DNA of 23,047 nucleotides from NCBI GenBank assembly GCA_034117945.1, contig JAXEOR010000013.1, forward strand, positions 1 through 23,047, given 5' to 3'. Source of the DNA: SIG438 sp034117945 (GTDB lineage: Bacteria; Bacillota; Clostridia; HGM11514). Below are positions 7,124 to 14,964 of the stretch, one piece after another; position 1 is the stretch's first letter, and every line of letters starts with the position of its first letter. The translations under genes were made by a program, and so were the position numbers. The notes beneath the pieces were generated by a model. The model was not told the DNA's origin, did no database searches, and saw nothing but the letters and a program-made list of their open reading frames with translations.

Positions 7124-8491
7124 ATGGATAACTGGATGATTGTATATGAAAGGTATTCTATAGGAGTGGAAAAGGTGTATGCGGCGGTACAGCCCTACCT
7201 GGAGTACAGCTTGCTCTGTACCGGTCACTGGGATGCGGATGTTCTTGCCCATCATAACTACATTTACATAAAATATGACGAAAGCCTGGCCGGCTACAAA
7301 ATTAAGGTGAGTGCCAGCGAGTACAACGAGGAAAATCAATGTATTTTGATTGGGGCAAGGGATGATGTGAATCTCCTCTATGCAGCGGCGGATTTTCAGA
7401 ATCAATATCTGCCCTATGCAAGATACACCGACTCCACCGGACCCAAGTTTTATTTTAACGATTTGTTCCATGAGCCTATGAAGGAGTATGACAGAGAGTT
7501 TTCTCCCCGGATCAAGCGGCGGGGGTTGTGGACGTGGGGCTTTGTGATTTATGATTACAAAAAATATATTGACAATATGGTGTCGCTCAAATTAAACACG
7601 TTGATTCTATGGAATGATTATCCCCCTGTGAATTCCAAGGAAATGATTGCGTATGCCCATGAGCGGGGGATTCAAGTTTATTTTGGCTTTGCATGGGGAT
7701 GGGACACGAACTGTGCGGAAAACAAAGCAGTTGCCCGGGTCATGGCCGATACCGATCGGCTCAGCAATGAAATAATACAGGTGTATGAAACCCAGTATGC
7801 GGCTTTGGGGTGCGACGGGATTTATTTTCAGTCCTTTACAGAGCTGGAGGAAGAGAAGATTAACGGAATTCCCGTTGCAGAAACTGTTACAAAATTTGTG
7901 AACGATACGGCCGGTAAACTATTTGAGCGCTTTGGTGATATTGAGCTTTTGTTCGGGCTTCATGCGGGATCGGTCAAGAATAAGCTGGATGTGATTGCAC
8001 AGATTGATAGCCGTATTTCGATTTTATGGGAGGACTGCGGCGCATTTCCTTACCACTATATTCCCAAAAATACAGACGGCTTTGACGAAACTGTTGCATT
8101 TACCGAAAAAATTCGTGATATGCGCCGGGGAGGCTTTGGGGTTGTGTTAAAAGGTCTTACCTGCCTTGACTGGAACAGCTTTCAGCATCAGCAGGGGGAG
8201 TTTTTATTGGGTGTGCAGAACGGCAGGTTTCTTTCCAAAAAAGCGGAGGAAAAGCGGAAGATATGGAAGTATGTGCAGGCCTACTGGCTGAAAAATGCGA
8301 AATACGCATACGATATGATCAATGTGTTTGACGAAAATACAATGGTCACCGCTCTGGCGGAGGACGGGGCGATAGAAGAAAAAATTCCCTATTCGCTGGC
8401 ACTGTATGCCGAAATGCTGTGGGACAGCCGGCGTCCCTTAGATGAAATTATGTGTGAAACCGCTTTGCGTGATGATATTTCATTTGCTTAA
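7124..8491 (+). CDS. Putative glycoside hydrolase, GH20/GH84/GH67-like TIM barrel, family unassigned
   Basis: 455 aa, no signal peptide, so probably intracellular. Residues 1 to about 105 look like the small alpha/beta domain that precedes GH20/GH67-type barrels (KIKVSASEYNEENQCILIGARDD, then LLYAAADFQNQYL). From about residue 132 a (beta/alpha)8 barrel begins: RRGLWTWGF, LKLNTLILWNDYPP, HERGIQVYFGFAWGWD, GCDGIYFQSFTELEEE (C230 to E243, acidic residues at the expected end of a barrel strand), SRISILWEDCGAFPYH and VVLKGLTCLDW. The canonical GH20 Asp-Glu pair in GGDE context is not seen, so the family is left open. ATG at 7124 follows GTGAGGTGA. The epimerase gene follows 26 nt later, suggesting an amino-sugar substrate. 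Confidence 0.6.
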   Translation: MDNWMIVYERYSIGVEKVYAAVQPYLEYSLLCTGHWDADVLAHHNYIYIKYDESLAGYKIKVSASEYNEENQCILIGARDDVNLLYAAADFQNQYLPYARYTDSTGPKFYFNDLFHEPMKEYDREFSPRIKRRGLWTWGFVIYDYKKYIDNMVSLKLNTLILWNDYPPVNSKEMIAYAHERGIQVYFGFAWGWDTNCAENKAVARVMADTDRLSNEIIQVYETQYAALGCDGIYFQSFTELEEEKINGIPVAETVTKFVNDTAGKLFERFGDIELLFGLHAGSVKNKLDVIAQIDSRISILWEDCGAFPYHYIPKNTDGFDETVAFTEKIRDMRRGGFGVVLKGLTCLDWNSFQHQQGEFLLGVQNGRFLSKKAEEKRKIWKYVQAYWLKNAKYAYDMINVFDENTMVTALAEDGAIEEKIPYSLALYAEMLWDSRRPLDEIMCETALRDDISFA

Positions 8492-8517
8492 TCAATTGAA
8501 AAAGGATGGTTTTTGGT

Positions 8518-9651
8518 ATGGATTACATCAAATATCTGACAGAAAAGGTATTGCCCTTTTGGCTGGACAATGCCATTGACCAAAAAAACGGCGGCATTTT
8601 TACGTTGCTGGATCGAGAGGGCCGCATTTACGGCAGAGAAAAAAGCGTGTGGTTCCAGGGCAGAGCCCTTTATATTCTTTCCAATGCTTATAACAGCGGC
8701 ATTCAGAAGGAGGAATATTTGCAGGCGGCAAAGAAAATTTATGATTTTCTCCCTGCCTGTACCGACAAAGACGGCAGAATGTTTTTTATCGTTACAGAGG
8801 ACGGACGGGAAATTCAAAAGCGCAGATACTATTTCAGCGAAACCTTTGCCGCCATCGGCTGTTGCGAATATTATCTTGCAACCGGAAATGAGGAAGCGGC
8901 CAGGCGGGCGGAGCAATATTTTGAAACGGCTGATAGGATTTTTCGGGATCCCTCCCTTTCCGTTCCCAAATTTCACCCTGTAAATGCTCCCTATAAAGCC
9001 CTTTCTCCTGTGATGATCATGCTGTCTACGGCGCAGGTGTTAAGAAAAATGAACCCAGAAAAGTATGATCCGGTGGCAAAAGAAATGACAAAGGAAATTT
9101 TAACCGGCGGCTATCTGATGGAGGATGGCCTTTATGAGTATGTTTCCACCGACGGTAGCTTTATTGACTCCCCTAAGGGCAGAACCATCAATCCCGGTCA
9201 CAGCTTGGAGGCGGCCTGGTTTTTAATGGCGGAGGGGATGTATCAAAAGGATCCGGAACTGATAAAAACCGGGAAAAGAATTGTTGATCTGGCCATGAAG
9301 CATGGCTATAGGAATAACGGAATCATTGCTTTTTGCGACGCAAAGGGGTATCCTGCAAGCGAGCTGGAGTGGGATATGCAGCTTTGGTGGCCCCAGTGCG
9401 AGGGGATGATTGCCAATCGCCTTTGCTATGAGTTGTTTGGAGAGAAAAAGTATCTGGAAAGCTTTGAACAGCTCAGAGAATATGCCTTCTCCCATTTTGA
9501 GGATCAAGAGTACGGCGAATGGTACGGATATCTGCATTATGACGGAACGGTGGCAAATACCCTGAAGGGAAACATTTTTAAGGGGCCGTTTCATCTGCCC
9601 AGACTTTTGCTGACTCTTGATAAAATTGATGGGGGTCAGGCACTTTTATAA
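8518..9651 (+). CDS. N-acylglucosamine 2-epimerase family protein (AGE)
   Basis: 377-aa (alpha/alpha)6-barrel sugar epimerase. Characterised members interconvert N-acetylglucosamine and N-acetylmannosamine, although some relatives act on mannose, glucose or cellobiose. Family features seen are VWFQGRALY, RRYYFSETFAAIGCCEYY, INPGHSLEAAWFL with His228, ELEWDMQLWWPQCEGM, and GPFHLPRLLL with His359. The two His are at the positions of the catalytic pair. The start at ATG 8518 is preferred because AGGATGG (8503-8509) is correctly spaced; the in-frame ATG at 8506 lies inside that site. It lies downstream of the hydrolase with a 26-nt gap and presumably shares its promoter. Confidence 0.88.
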   Translation: MDYIKYLTEKVLPFWLDNAIDQKNGGIFTLLDREGRIYGREKSVWFQGRALYILSNAYNSGIQKEEYLQAAKKIYDFLPACTDKDGRMFFIVTEDGREIQKRRYYFSETFAAIGCCEYYLATGNEEAARRAEQYFETADRIFRDPSLSVPKFHPVNAPYKALSPVMIMLSTAQVLRKMNPEKYDPVAKEMTKEILTGGYLMEDGLYEYVSTDGSFIDSPKGRTINPGHSLEAAWFLMAEGMYQKDPELIKTGKRIVDLAMKHGYRNNGIIAFCDAKGYPASELEWDMQLWWPQCEGMIANRLCYELFGEKKYLESFEQLREYAFSHFEDQEYGEWYGYLHYDGTVANTLKGNIFKGPFHLPRLLLTLDKIDGGQALL

Positions 9652-9981
9652 AGCCGGGTGCAAGCAATATTGTAATTTTCATCGGCGTTTATTACGATCA
9701 AATTACCATCAGACAAAACGGCGCATGTAACAATAGCTTGAGGATAAATTCGGCGGGAAAATTCAATTGGGAGAAAAAAATTCAGCGGCTGGAATTGAGA
9801 CACGAGGGTAATACAGATGCGAAGATTCTTTTGTTTGACGTGAGAGCGAGACAAACAAATTGATTTTTTGGATCAAAAAAGCAAAGGAAAATGTCTTTTT
9901 GACAGGCAGTAATCGGATTAGCAGGGCAAGAAGGTTGATCCGTAAAAAATATTGCAAAAATAATGATAAGGAGGAAATGCT
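9652..9981. other. 330-bp intergenic region, possible minus-strand coding remnant
   Basis: No gene can be assigned with confidence. On the minus strand, about 9775-9645 reads as plausible protein (IYPQAIVTCAVLSDGNLIVINA then NIACTRLYKSA), recalling the start of sialidase/BNR-type repeats, but it has no good start and ends inside the epimerase 3' end. A weak hairpin (TTTGTTTG 9830-9837 with CAAACAAA 9852-9859) is followed by a short T-run. AAGGAGG at about 9969-9975 serves the next gene. A convincing promoter is not visible; TTGACA at 9899 lacks a matching -10. Confidence 0.35.
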
Positions 9982-11886
9982 ATGTCAAAGAAATTATCGT
10001 TGTTGATGGCCATGCTCATGCTGTTGAGTGTGGTGTGCGTTCCGGTTAGTTTTGCGGCGGAGGATGTTTCCGCTGTCAGCATTACGCAAAACCAGTGCTT
10101 TTATGTGGGAACAGACCGGGTAGCCGCTCCCTTAACGGTAAAGGGAATCAAGGAAGATGAAACCGAAATTGATCTCACAGGGGCTGAAGGGGTGACCTAT
10201 GCCAGCTCGGACGAGAGCGTGTTCCGGTTTGATGGCAATCAGCTGTCTTCAACGGGGAAAAACGGCAAGGCAGTGATTACCGTTACCTATGGGGGCAAGA
10301 CCGCTTCTATGGTGATGATCCGCCAGAATGCAACAACCCCGGAGGGGAAAAATGTTATAACAGTGCCCAACGGCGGAACCACCTATAATACTACGGATTT
10401 TCAGGGTCATGCAGACGGAGATTCCTATACCGGTATGACGGTAAATTGGCACCTGCGCTTGGCTCAGCTAAGTAGCAGTACGAAGAAAGAAGACGGTACA
10501 TTGACGCCGAGAGAGGATAGCGATCGATGGTTTGAAAGCGGATATCGCTCCATGGCTGGCTGGTTTTACGATGATGGAGAGTCTGCTCATACACCGGGGC
10601 TTGTCAGCATGCTCTTCAGTGATTCCGTCTTGTTCCATGAAAACTTTGAGGCGGATTATGGATACGGTGAATTTGCCGAGAAATGGGAGGGTATGAAATC
10701 CTGGTCAGGGTTAAACAGTGCTCAAATTTCGGCAAACAGCGGCGGAAAATATGTTAACGGTGAATCCTTTGGAAACTCGCTCTGGGGATTTCAGGTAAGA
10801 TCAAAGGGATGGCATCAGGTTGTTGTTTCCCTGGAAAAGAATCCGACCGCAGAATACGGCTGGAGCATTTATACCTATATGGACGGTATTTTGTACGGCA
10901 CAAAGGATATTGTTCCTACGTCATCCGAGTGGACGGAAAACTGGGGGAACTATTGGGACAAGCTGGCTTCCATGGAAATGCGAACCAATGTGGGAGGAAC
11001 CTATTATTATGATGACTTTTTGATGGCCGGTTCTCTGGAACAAAGCTATGCCTTAACCGGCGAGATCGGTGAAAAGGGCAGCGTGCAGGTCAATGGTGCA
11101 GCTTTTGCAGATGGGGATCAGATCAATCTGCATCAGGGAGACGCTATTCGTATTGCCGTTTCTCCCGAGAAAGACTATGAGATTGATACAGTAAAGCTGG
11201 GGGATACCCTTTTGACCGGCAGTGACGGTGTTTATGCGGCTATTATGCCGAAAAATAACGTTGCTTTGACTGTTACCTTCCGTGAAACTGTTAAAACCGC
11301 TCAGCTGACCTTTGACATTGGTTCAAACGGCAGCGTAAAGGTCAATGATCAGGAGTGTACCAACGAAACTGCTCTGACCCTGACTGCAGGAGATGAGATT
11401 TCCATTGGGGTAACGCCTGATGAGGGCTATGAAATTGACACAGTGAAGCTGGGAGATACTCCCCTGACCGTCAGCGCAGCAGGCACTGTTGCGGTGGCCA
11501 TGCCGGAGACGGACACTTTGCTGACTGTCACCTTCAAGGCCAAAACCTCACAGCCTGTGATTTCCGGCGATTCTTCCTACAATTACTTTAAAATGGAGGA
11601 CGAAAAGCCCACTGCATATGTATACGGCAAGCTGAACGATTTCTATGCGCCCAGCATGAATGCTCAGTACGGAATGAAGCTGTGGGTCAAGGGAGAAGAG
11701 GATAAAGTGATTCCCCTTCCTGCCATGGTGAATGAAACCACTCCGGCCATTGCAGCCCCCGGACAGGCATTTGCCATTAAGGTATACGGTGACGCCATCA
11801 CAGCGGATAAGGAATATGTGTTCCAGCCCTATGTGGGAGATGAAAACGTAGGTGAGCAGCAGACTGTAAGCTTTACAGAAGGATAA
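9982..11886 (+). CDS. Secreted multi-domain protein: signal peptide, Big_2-like, jelly-roll and two InlB-B-like repeats
   Basis: 634 aa with a classical Sec signal peptide (MSKKLSLLMAMLMLLSVV, likely cleaved near Ala25-Ala26). Residues about 30-112 resemble a bacterial Ig-like (Big_2) domain (SSDESVFRFDGNQLS, GKAVITVTYGGKTAS). Residues about 120-345 look like a concanavalin/LamG jelly roll (GWHQVVVSLEKN, YGWSIYTYMDG, YYYDDFLMAG). Two tandem repeats at about 357-434 and 438-517 share YEIDTVKLGDT and end LTVTF, matching divergent InlB-B/bacterial repeat domains. A C-terminal beta domain (about 525-634) closes the protein. No sortase motif, membrane anchor or SLH domain is seen, so it is either released or held non-covalently. 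Likely role: surface polysaccharide binding or adhesion; no catalytic motif is recognised. Confidence 0.75.
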   Translation: MSKKLSLLMAMLMLLSVVCVPVSFAAEDVSAVSITQNQCFYVGTDRVAAPLTVKGIKEDETEIDLTGAEGVTYASSDESVFRFDGNQLSSTGKNGKAVITVTYGGKTASMVMIRQNATTPEGKNVITVPNGGTTYNTTDFQGHADGDSYTGMTVNWHLRLAQLSSSTKKEDGTLTPREDSDRWFESGYRSMAGWFYDDGESAHTPGLVSMLFSDSVLFHENFEADYGYGEFAEKWEGMKSWSGLNSAQISANSGGKYVNGESFGNSLWGFQVRSKGWHQVVVSLEKNPTAEYGWSIYTYMDGILYGTKDIVPTSSEWTENWGNYWDKLASMEMRTNVGGTYYYDDFLMAGSLEQSYALTGEIGEKGSVQVNGAAFADGDQINLHQGDAIRIAVSPEKDYEIDTVKLGDTLLTGSDGVYAAIMPKNNVALTVTFRETVKTAQLTFDIGSNGSVKVNDQECTNETALTLTAGDEISIGVTPDEGYEIDTVKLGDTPLTVSAAGTVAVAMPETDTLLTVTFKAKTSQPVISGDSSYNYFKMEDEKPTAYVYGKLNDFYAPSMNAQYGMKLWVKGEEDKVIPLPAMVNETTPAIAAPGQAFAIKVYGDAITADKEYVFQPYVGDENVGEQQTVSFTEG

Positions 11887-11905
11887 TTACTCTCCTTTTT
11901 TGCAG

Positions 11906-11936
11906 ACCGCCGGCAAGCCGGTCGGCGGTTTGTTTT
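11906..11936 (+). terminator. Intrinsic terminator after the secreted-protein gene
   Basis: ACCGCCG (11906-11912) pairs with CGGCGGT (11923-11929) around a 10-nt loop that can itself pair, followed by TTGTTTTA. It lies 20 nt after the stop codon and ends the monocistronic secreted-protein transcript. Confidence 0.8.
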
Positions 11937-12115
11937 ACCATTTATCATTGGCTTGCTCACAACCGTTGTGGCAGTGATCTCTGCCCGGTGTAAAAATATG
12001 ACGATGATTTTAGTGCTGGAGCTGGTTGCGAATCTTTTGGTGGCTCTGAGCTATATCCTGTTGGGCGGCTTTTCAGGATTGTATGATTTGCGAAGGTTCC
12101 TTCTTTTTTGTAACA
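11935..12115 (+). pseudogene. YgjV-like membrane protein fragment
   Basis: Starting immediately after the terminator, the plus frame reads LPFIIGLLTTVVAVISARCK, then NMTMILVLELVANLLVALSY and ILLGGFSGLYD. These are hydrophobic helices resembling the N-terminal region of YgjV-family inner-membrane proteins (about 160-190 aa in full). Similarity fades after about 57 codons and the frame runs into the next hairpin (12127-12163), stopping at 12168. No ribosome binding site precedes it and the only in-frame starts are internal (TTG at 11953). It is read as a truncated remnant, perhaps from a deletion that brought the flanking genes together. The family assignment is moderate and from memory. Confidence 0.45.
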
Positions 12116-12116
12116 C

Positions 12117-12163
12117 AAAGAAAAAACAGGCCATCCGGGCAAGAGGTGTGCTCGGATGGCCTG
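12117..12163 (-). terminator. Intrinsic terminator of the MATE gene
   Basis: CAGGCCATCCG (12127-12137) and CGGATGGCCTG (12153-12163) form a perfect 11-bp stem with a 15-nt loop. On the minus strand it is followed by TTTTTTCTTTG, a good U-tract, and it lies 20 bp after the MATE stop at 12183. Confidence 0.88.
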
Positions 12164-12182
12164 TTTGATCAGCTATTTTCCT

Positions 12183-13565
12183 TTACAGAAGCTGCTTTTT
12201 CTTTTTTGTGTGGTACAGCCAATGATGCTGAAATCCGAAATAGTAAATCAAAATCATCATAAAGCTGAGTACATAGGAGACCGGATAGGAATAAAAAATA
12301 ATTTCAATCCGATTGAAAAAGGGCAGTATGGTATAAATCCAGGCCAGGCGGGAAATGCACACGCCGAAAATGGCCAGAATCATAGGCACGAAGGAGGAGC
12401 CGCACCCTCTGATGACAGAGCATAGGGTTTCAAACCCACTGTATAAAAAGATGGTGGGAATCAAAATCATCAGCCGCTCCATGCCGGCATCAATCACTGC
12501 CGGATCTTCGTTAAACAACGACAAAAGAGGTTTGCCAAAAAAAGTGGTCACCATCCCCAAAACAAAAACAACAGCCATGGTCAGCCAGGCGCATTTGACC
12601 GCCCCTTTTCTGATCCTGTCATGATTGCCCGCTCCGTAATTCTGGCTGGAAAAGGTGACCGCTGCTGCGCCGAAGGCACCTGTGATCTGGAACAGGCAGC
12701 CGTCAATATTAGAGGCGGCGGTGCAGCCTGCAATCATGATAGAGCCAAACTGGTTGATAGAGGCCTGAATAAAGATGTTGGATATGGAAAACAGCATACT
12801 TTGTATCCCGGCCGGAACTCCTACTTGTAAAATTTTAGTAATGATTTCCAAATGTAGCCGCAGCTTTTTGAAATACAATTTACAGCTTCCGTCAGCCCGA
12901 AGCAGGGAAACGGTAGAAAGAATTGCGGAAATAATCTGAGAAACCACGGTTGCCACTGCAACACCCAGAACACCCAGGTGAAACACAATGACCAAAATCA
13001 AATTGAGGATCACGTTGACCAGCCCTGAAAACGCCAGAAAGAACAGCGGATTTCTGGAATCTCCCTCCGCCCGCAAAATGCCTGCGCTGAAGCAATAAAT
13101 AGAGTTGGGGAGGGAGCCTAAGAAAAAGATCCTGATATAAAGCAACGTTTGATCAAAAATATCCTCCGGAACATGGATCAGACGGAGCAAAACAGGGGAA
13201 AAGATCAAGCCTACTATAGTTAAAAAAATCCCGGTTGCAATGGCGAGGGCATAGGTGGTATGAATGGATTTTTCCAGATTCTTTCCGTCTGATGCACCGT
13301 AATACTGAGCCGTAACAATGCTGCTGCCGTTCACAAACCCCATCAGAAAGCCGTTTAAAAGGCCTACAATAGCTCCGGCGGAGCCTACTGCTGCCAAAGC
13401 TCCTGCGCTGTCAAATCTGCCTACAATTGCCGAATCTGCAATGTTGTACAGCTGCTGCAGCAAATTGGTTAACATTAAGGGAAACGCAAAGATCATCACC
13501 TGCTTTAAAATATTTCCCCGGGTCATGTCAACATTTTGCGTCAGCTCTGCTAATTTCAGCTTCAA
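12183..13565 (-). CDS. MATE family multidrug/sodium antiporter
   Basis: 460 aa, highly hydrophobic with about 12 predicted helices, the standard MATE length and topology. These proteins export cationic drugs, dyes or other small molecules in exchange for Na+ or H+. The N-terminal MTRGNILKQVMIFAFPLM, TNLLQQLYNIADSAIVGRF and the internal NFGAGNHDRI-type loop (seen here as SSQNYGAGNHDRIRKG) are characteristic of the clostridial NorM-like group. The start taken is TTG at 13565, with AAGGAG at 13581-13576 and 10-nt spacing; an in-frame ATG 13 codons later is an alternative. A terminator of the upstream ATPase gene ends only 12 bp before its ribosome binding site, leaving no room for a separate promoter in the gap. 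Substrate unknown. Confidence 0.92.
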   Translation of the reverse strand: MKLKLAELTQNVDMTRGNILKQVMIFAFPLMLTNLLQQLYNIADSAIVGRFDSAGALAAVGSAGAIVGLLNGFLMGFVNGSSIVTAQYYGASDGKNLEKSIHTTYALAIATGIFLTIVGLIFSPVLLRLIHVPEDIFDQTLLYIRIFFLGSLPNSIYCFSAGILRAEGDSRNPLFFLAFSGLVNVILNLILVIVFHLGVLGVAVATVVSQIISAILSTVSLLRADGSCKLYFKKLRLHLEIITKILQVGVPAGIQSMLFSISNIFIQASINQFGSIMIAGCTAASNIDGCLFQITGAFGAAAVTFSSQNYGAGNHDRIRKGAVKCAWLTMAVVFVLGMVTTFFGKPLLSLFNEDPAVIDAGMERLMILIPTIFLYSGFETLCSVIRGCGSSFVPMILAIFGVCISRLAWIYTILPFFNRIEIIFYSYPVSYVLSFMMILIYYFGFQHHWLYHTKKKKQLL

Positions 13566-13580
13566 AACAAACCATCTCCT

Positions 13581-13624
13581 TAAGCAAAAAGAAAGGGGGA
13601 TGTCCCGGCGAGGACGCCCCCCTT
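13581..13624 (-). terminator. Terminator/attenuator between the ABC ATPase and MATE genes
   Basis: AAGGGGGATGTCC (13593-13605) pairs with GGACGCCCCCCTT (13612-13624), with one mismatch and one wobble, around a 6-nt loop. On the minus strand TTTCTTTTTGCTT follows. It closes the ATPase transcript, but any MATE mRNA starting upstream must read through it. Confidence 0.8.
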
Positions 13625-13638
13625 ATTCTGTTCATTAT

Positions 13639-14748
13639 TTAGTGAATGACTGCTTTTTCGGTTTCCTTATCAAAGAGATGAACCTTTGTCATATCGAAAG
13701 CAACTTTGATGTTATCGCCAACCTTGGTGGTTGTTCTGGGGTTAACTCTGGCGATGCAGTTGGTGCCCTCGATGGTCAGATACAAATAGGTTTCCGCACC
13801 CATCATTTCTGTTACGGTAACATCTGCGGTAACAATGCTGTCGGGGAATGCAGAAATGTAGCTTTCCTCGTCGTGAATTCCTTCCGGACGCAAGCCCATG
13901 ATCATTTCTTTTCCCACATATTCCTTTAACTCAGGAGTTACCTTGCCATCCGGCAGGGCGATCTTAGCGTTTCCAAATTTCAGAACATATTTTCCGCCCT
14001 GTTCTTCTAACACAACATCAATAAAGTTCATTTGAGGGCTGCCCATAAAGCCGGCAACAAACACGTTAGCAGGCTTATCATACAGCACCTGGGGAGAATC
14101 AACCTGCTGAATGAAACCGTCCTTCATCACAACGATTCTGCTTCCCATGGTCATAGCCTCTGTCTGGTCATGGGTTACATAAATGAAGGTGGTTTGCAGC
14201 TTCACATGCAACTTGCTGATTTCGCTTCTCATCTGAACTCTCAGCTTAGCATCCAGATTGGAAAGAGGTTCGTCCATCAGGAACACCTTAGGTTCACGAA
14301 CGATAGCACGACCCAGGGCAACTCTCTGCCGCTGTCCGCCTGACAGAGCCTTAGGCTTTCTGTCAAGCAAATGCTCGATACCTAAGATTTTTGCAGCCTC
14401 TGTAACCCGGCGCTTGATTTCATCCTTAGAAACCTTGCGCAGCTTCAAACCAAATGCCATGTTATCAAACACGGTCATATGAGGATACAGCGCATAGTTT
14501 TGGAACACCATAGCGATATCGCGATCCTTAGGCGCCATATCGTTAACTAATTTTCCGTCGATGTACAGTTCGCCGGAGGAAATTTCCTCCAAGCCGGCGA
14601 TCATGCGGAGAGTAGTGGATTTACCGCAGCCGGAAGGACCGACAAGCACGATAAATTCCTTGTCCGCAATATCCAGGCAAAAGTCGCTCACAGCGGTGAC
14701 TCCCCCTGAATAGATTTTATAAATGTTTTTTAAATTCAGTTCTGACAT
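13639..14748 (-). CDS. Carbohydrate ABC transporter ATP-binding protein (MsmK/UgpC/MalK type)
   Basis: 369-aa ATPase of the CUT1 sugar-importer class. Walker A is GPSGCGKST (residues 37-45), the Q-loop is VFQNYALYPHMTV, the ABC signature is LSGGQRQRVALGRA, Walker B is VFLMDEPLSNLDAKLR and the H-loop is YVTHDQTEAM. A C-terminal TOBE/OB-fold regulatory domain follows (MGLRPEGIHDEES and onward). ATG at 14748 is chosen because TAAGGAGGAG lies just upstream; the frame extends to 14796, but across that site. No binding-protein or permease genes are adjacent, as is typical of shared MsmK-like ATPases that serve several sugar importers. Its own sigma-A promoter is visible upstream and a terminator follows. 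Confidence 0.93.
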   Translation of the reverse strand: MSELNLKNIYKIYSGGVTAVSDFCLDIADKEFIVLVGPSGCGKSTTLRMIAGLEEISSGELYIDGKLVNDMAPKDRDIAMVFQNYALYPHMTVFDNMAFGLKLRKVSKDEIKRRVTEAAKILGIEHLLDRKPKALSGGQRQRVALGRAIVREPKVFLMDEPLSNLDAKLRVQMRSEISKLHVKLQTTFIYVTHDQTEAMTMGSRIVVMKDGFIQQVDSPQVLYDKPANVFVAGFMGSPQMNFIDVVLEEQGGKYVLKFGNAKIALPDGKVTPELKEYVGKEMIMGLRPEGIHDEESYISAFPDSIVTADVTVTEMMGAETYLYLTIEGTNCIARVNPRTTTKVGDNIKVAFDMTKVHLFDKETEKAVIH

Positions 14749-14803
14749 GGTAAATGACTCCTCCTTAAATATGTACCCTGTCGCCTTTTTCGGCATAAAA
14801 AAT

Positions 14804-14832
14804 CTATAATAATACTATAACATAAATCGCAA
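14804..14832 (-). promoter_or_regulatory. Promoter of the sugar-ABC ATPase gene
   Basis: On the minus strand, TTGCGA (14832-14827) and TTATAG (14809-14804) are 17 bp apart, in a very AT-rich stretch about 55 bp before the ATG. Overlapping TATTAT and TATAGT hexamers could also act as the -10. No operator palindrome is seen. Confidence 0.5.
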
Positions 14833-14964
14833 CAAAATGACATACCTTTTTTACACAAAATTCAAAAAAAATATTTAGTAACTTTGCATAAAGAAAACAA
14901 CTGAATGTGCAAAGAAAGACTTTTTATAGGGAAGTTTGTAGTGATGTTGCATAAATTCGAAAAA

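Noticed and set aside
9830..9869. Hairpin plus T-run as a terminator for the epimerase gene
   Set aside because: The 8-bp stem is almost all A-T with a 14-nt loop, and it lies nearly 180 bp after the stop codon; too weak to call.
9899..9904. Perfect TTGACA as a -35 for the secreted-protein gene
   Set aside because: No acceptable -10 hexamer lies 16-18 bp downstream.
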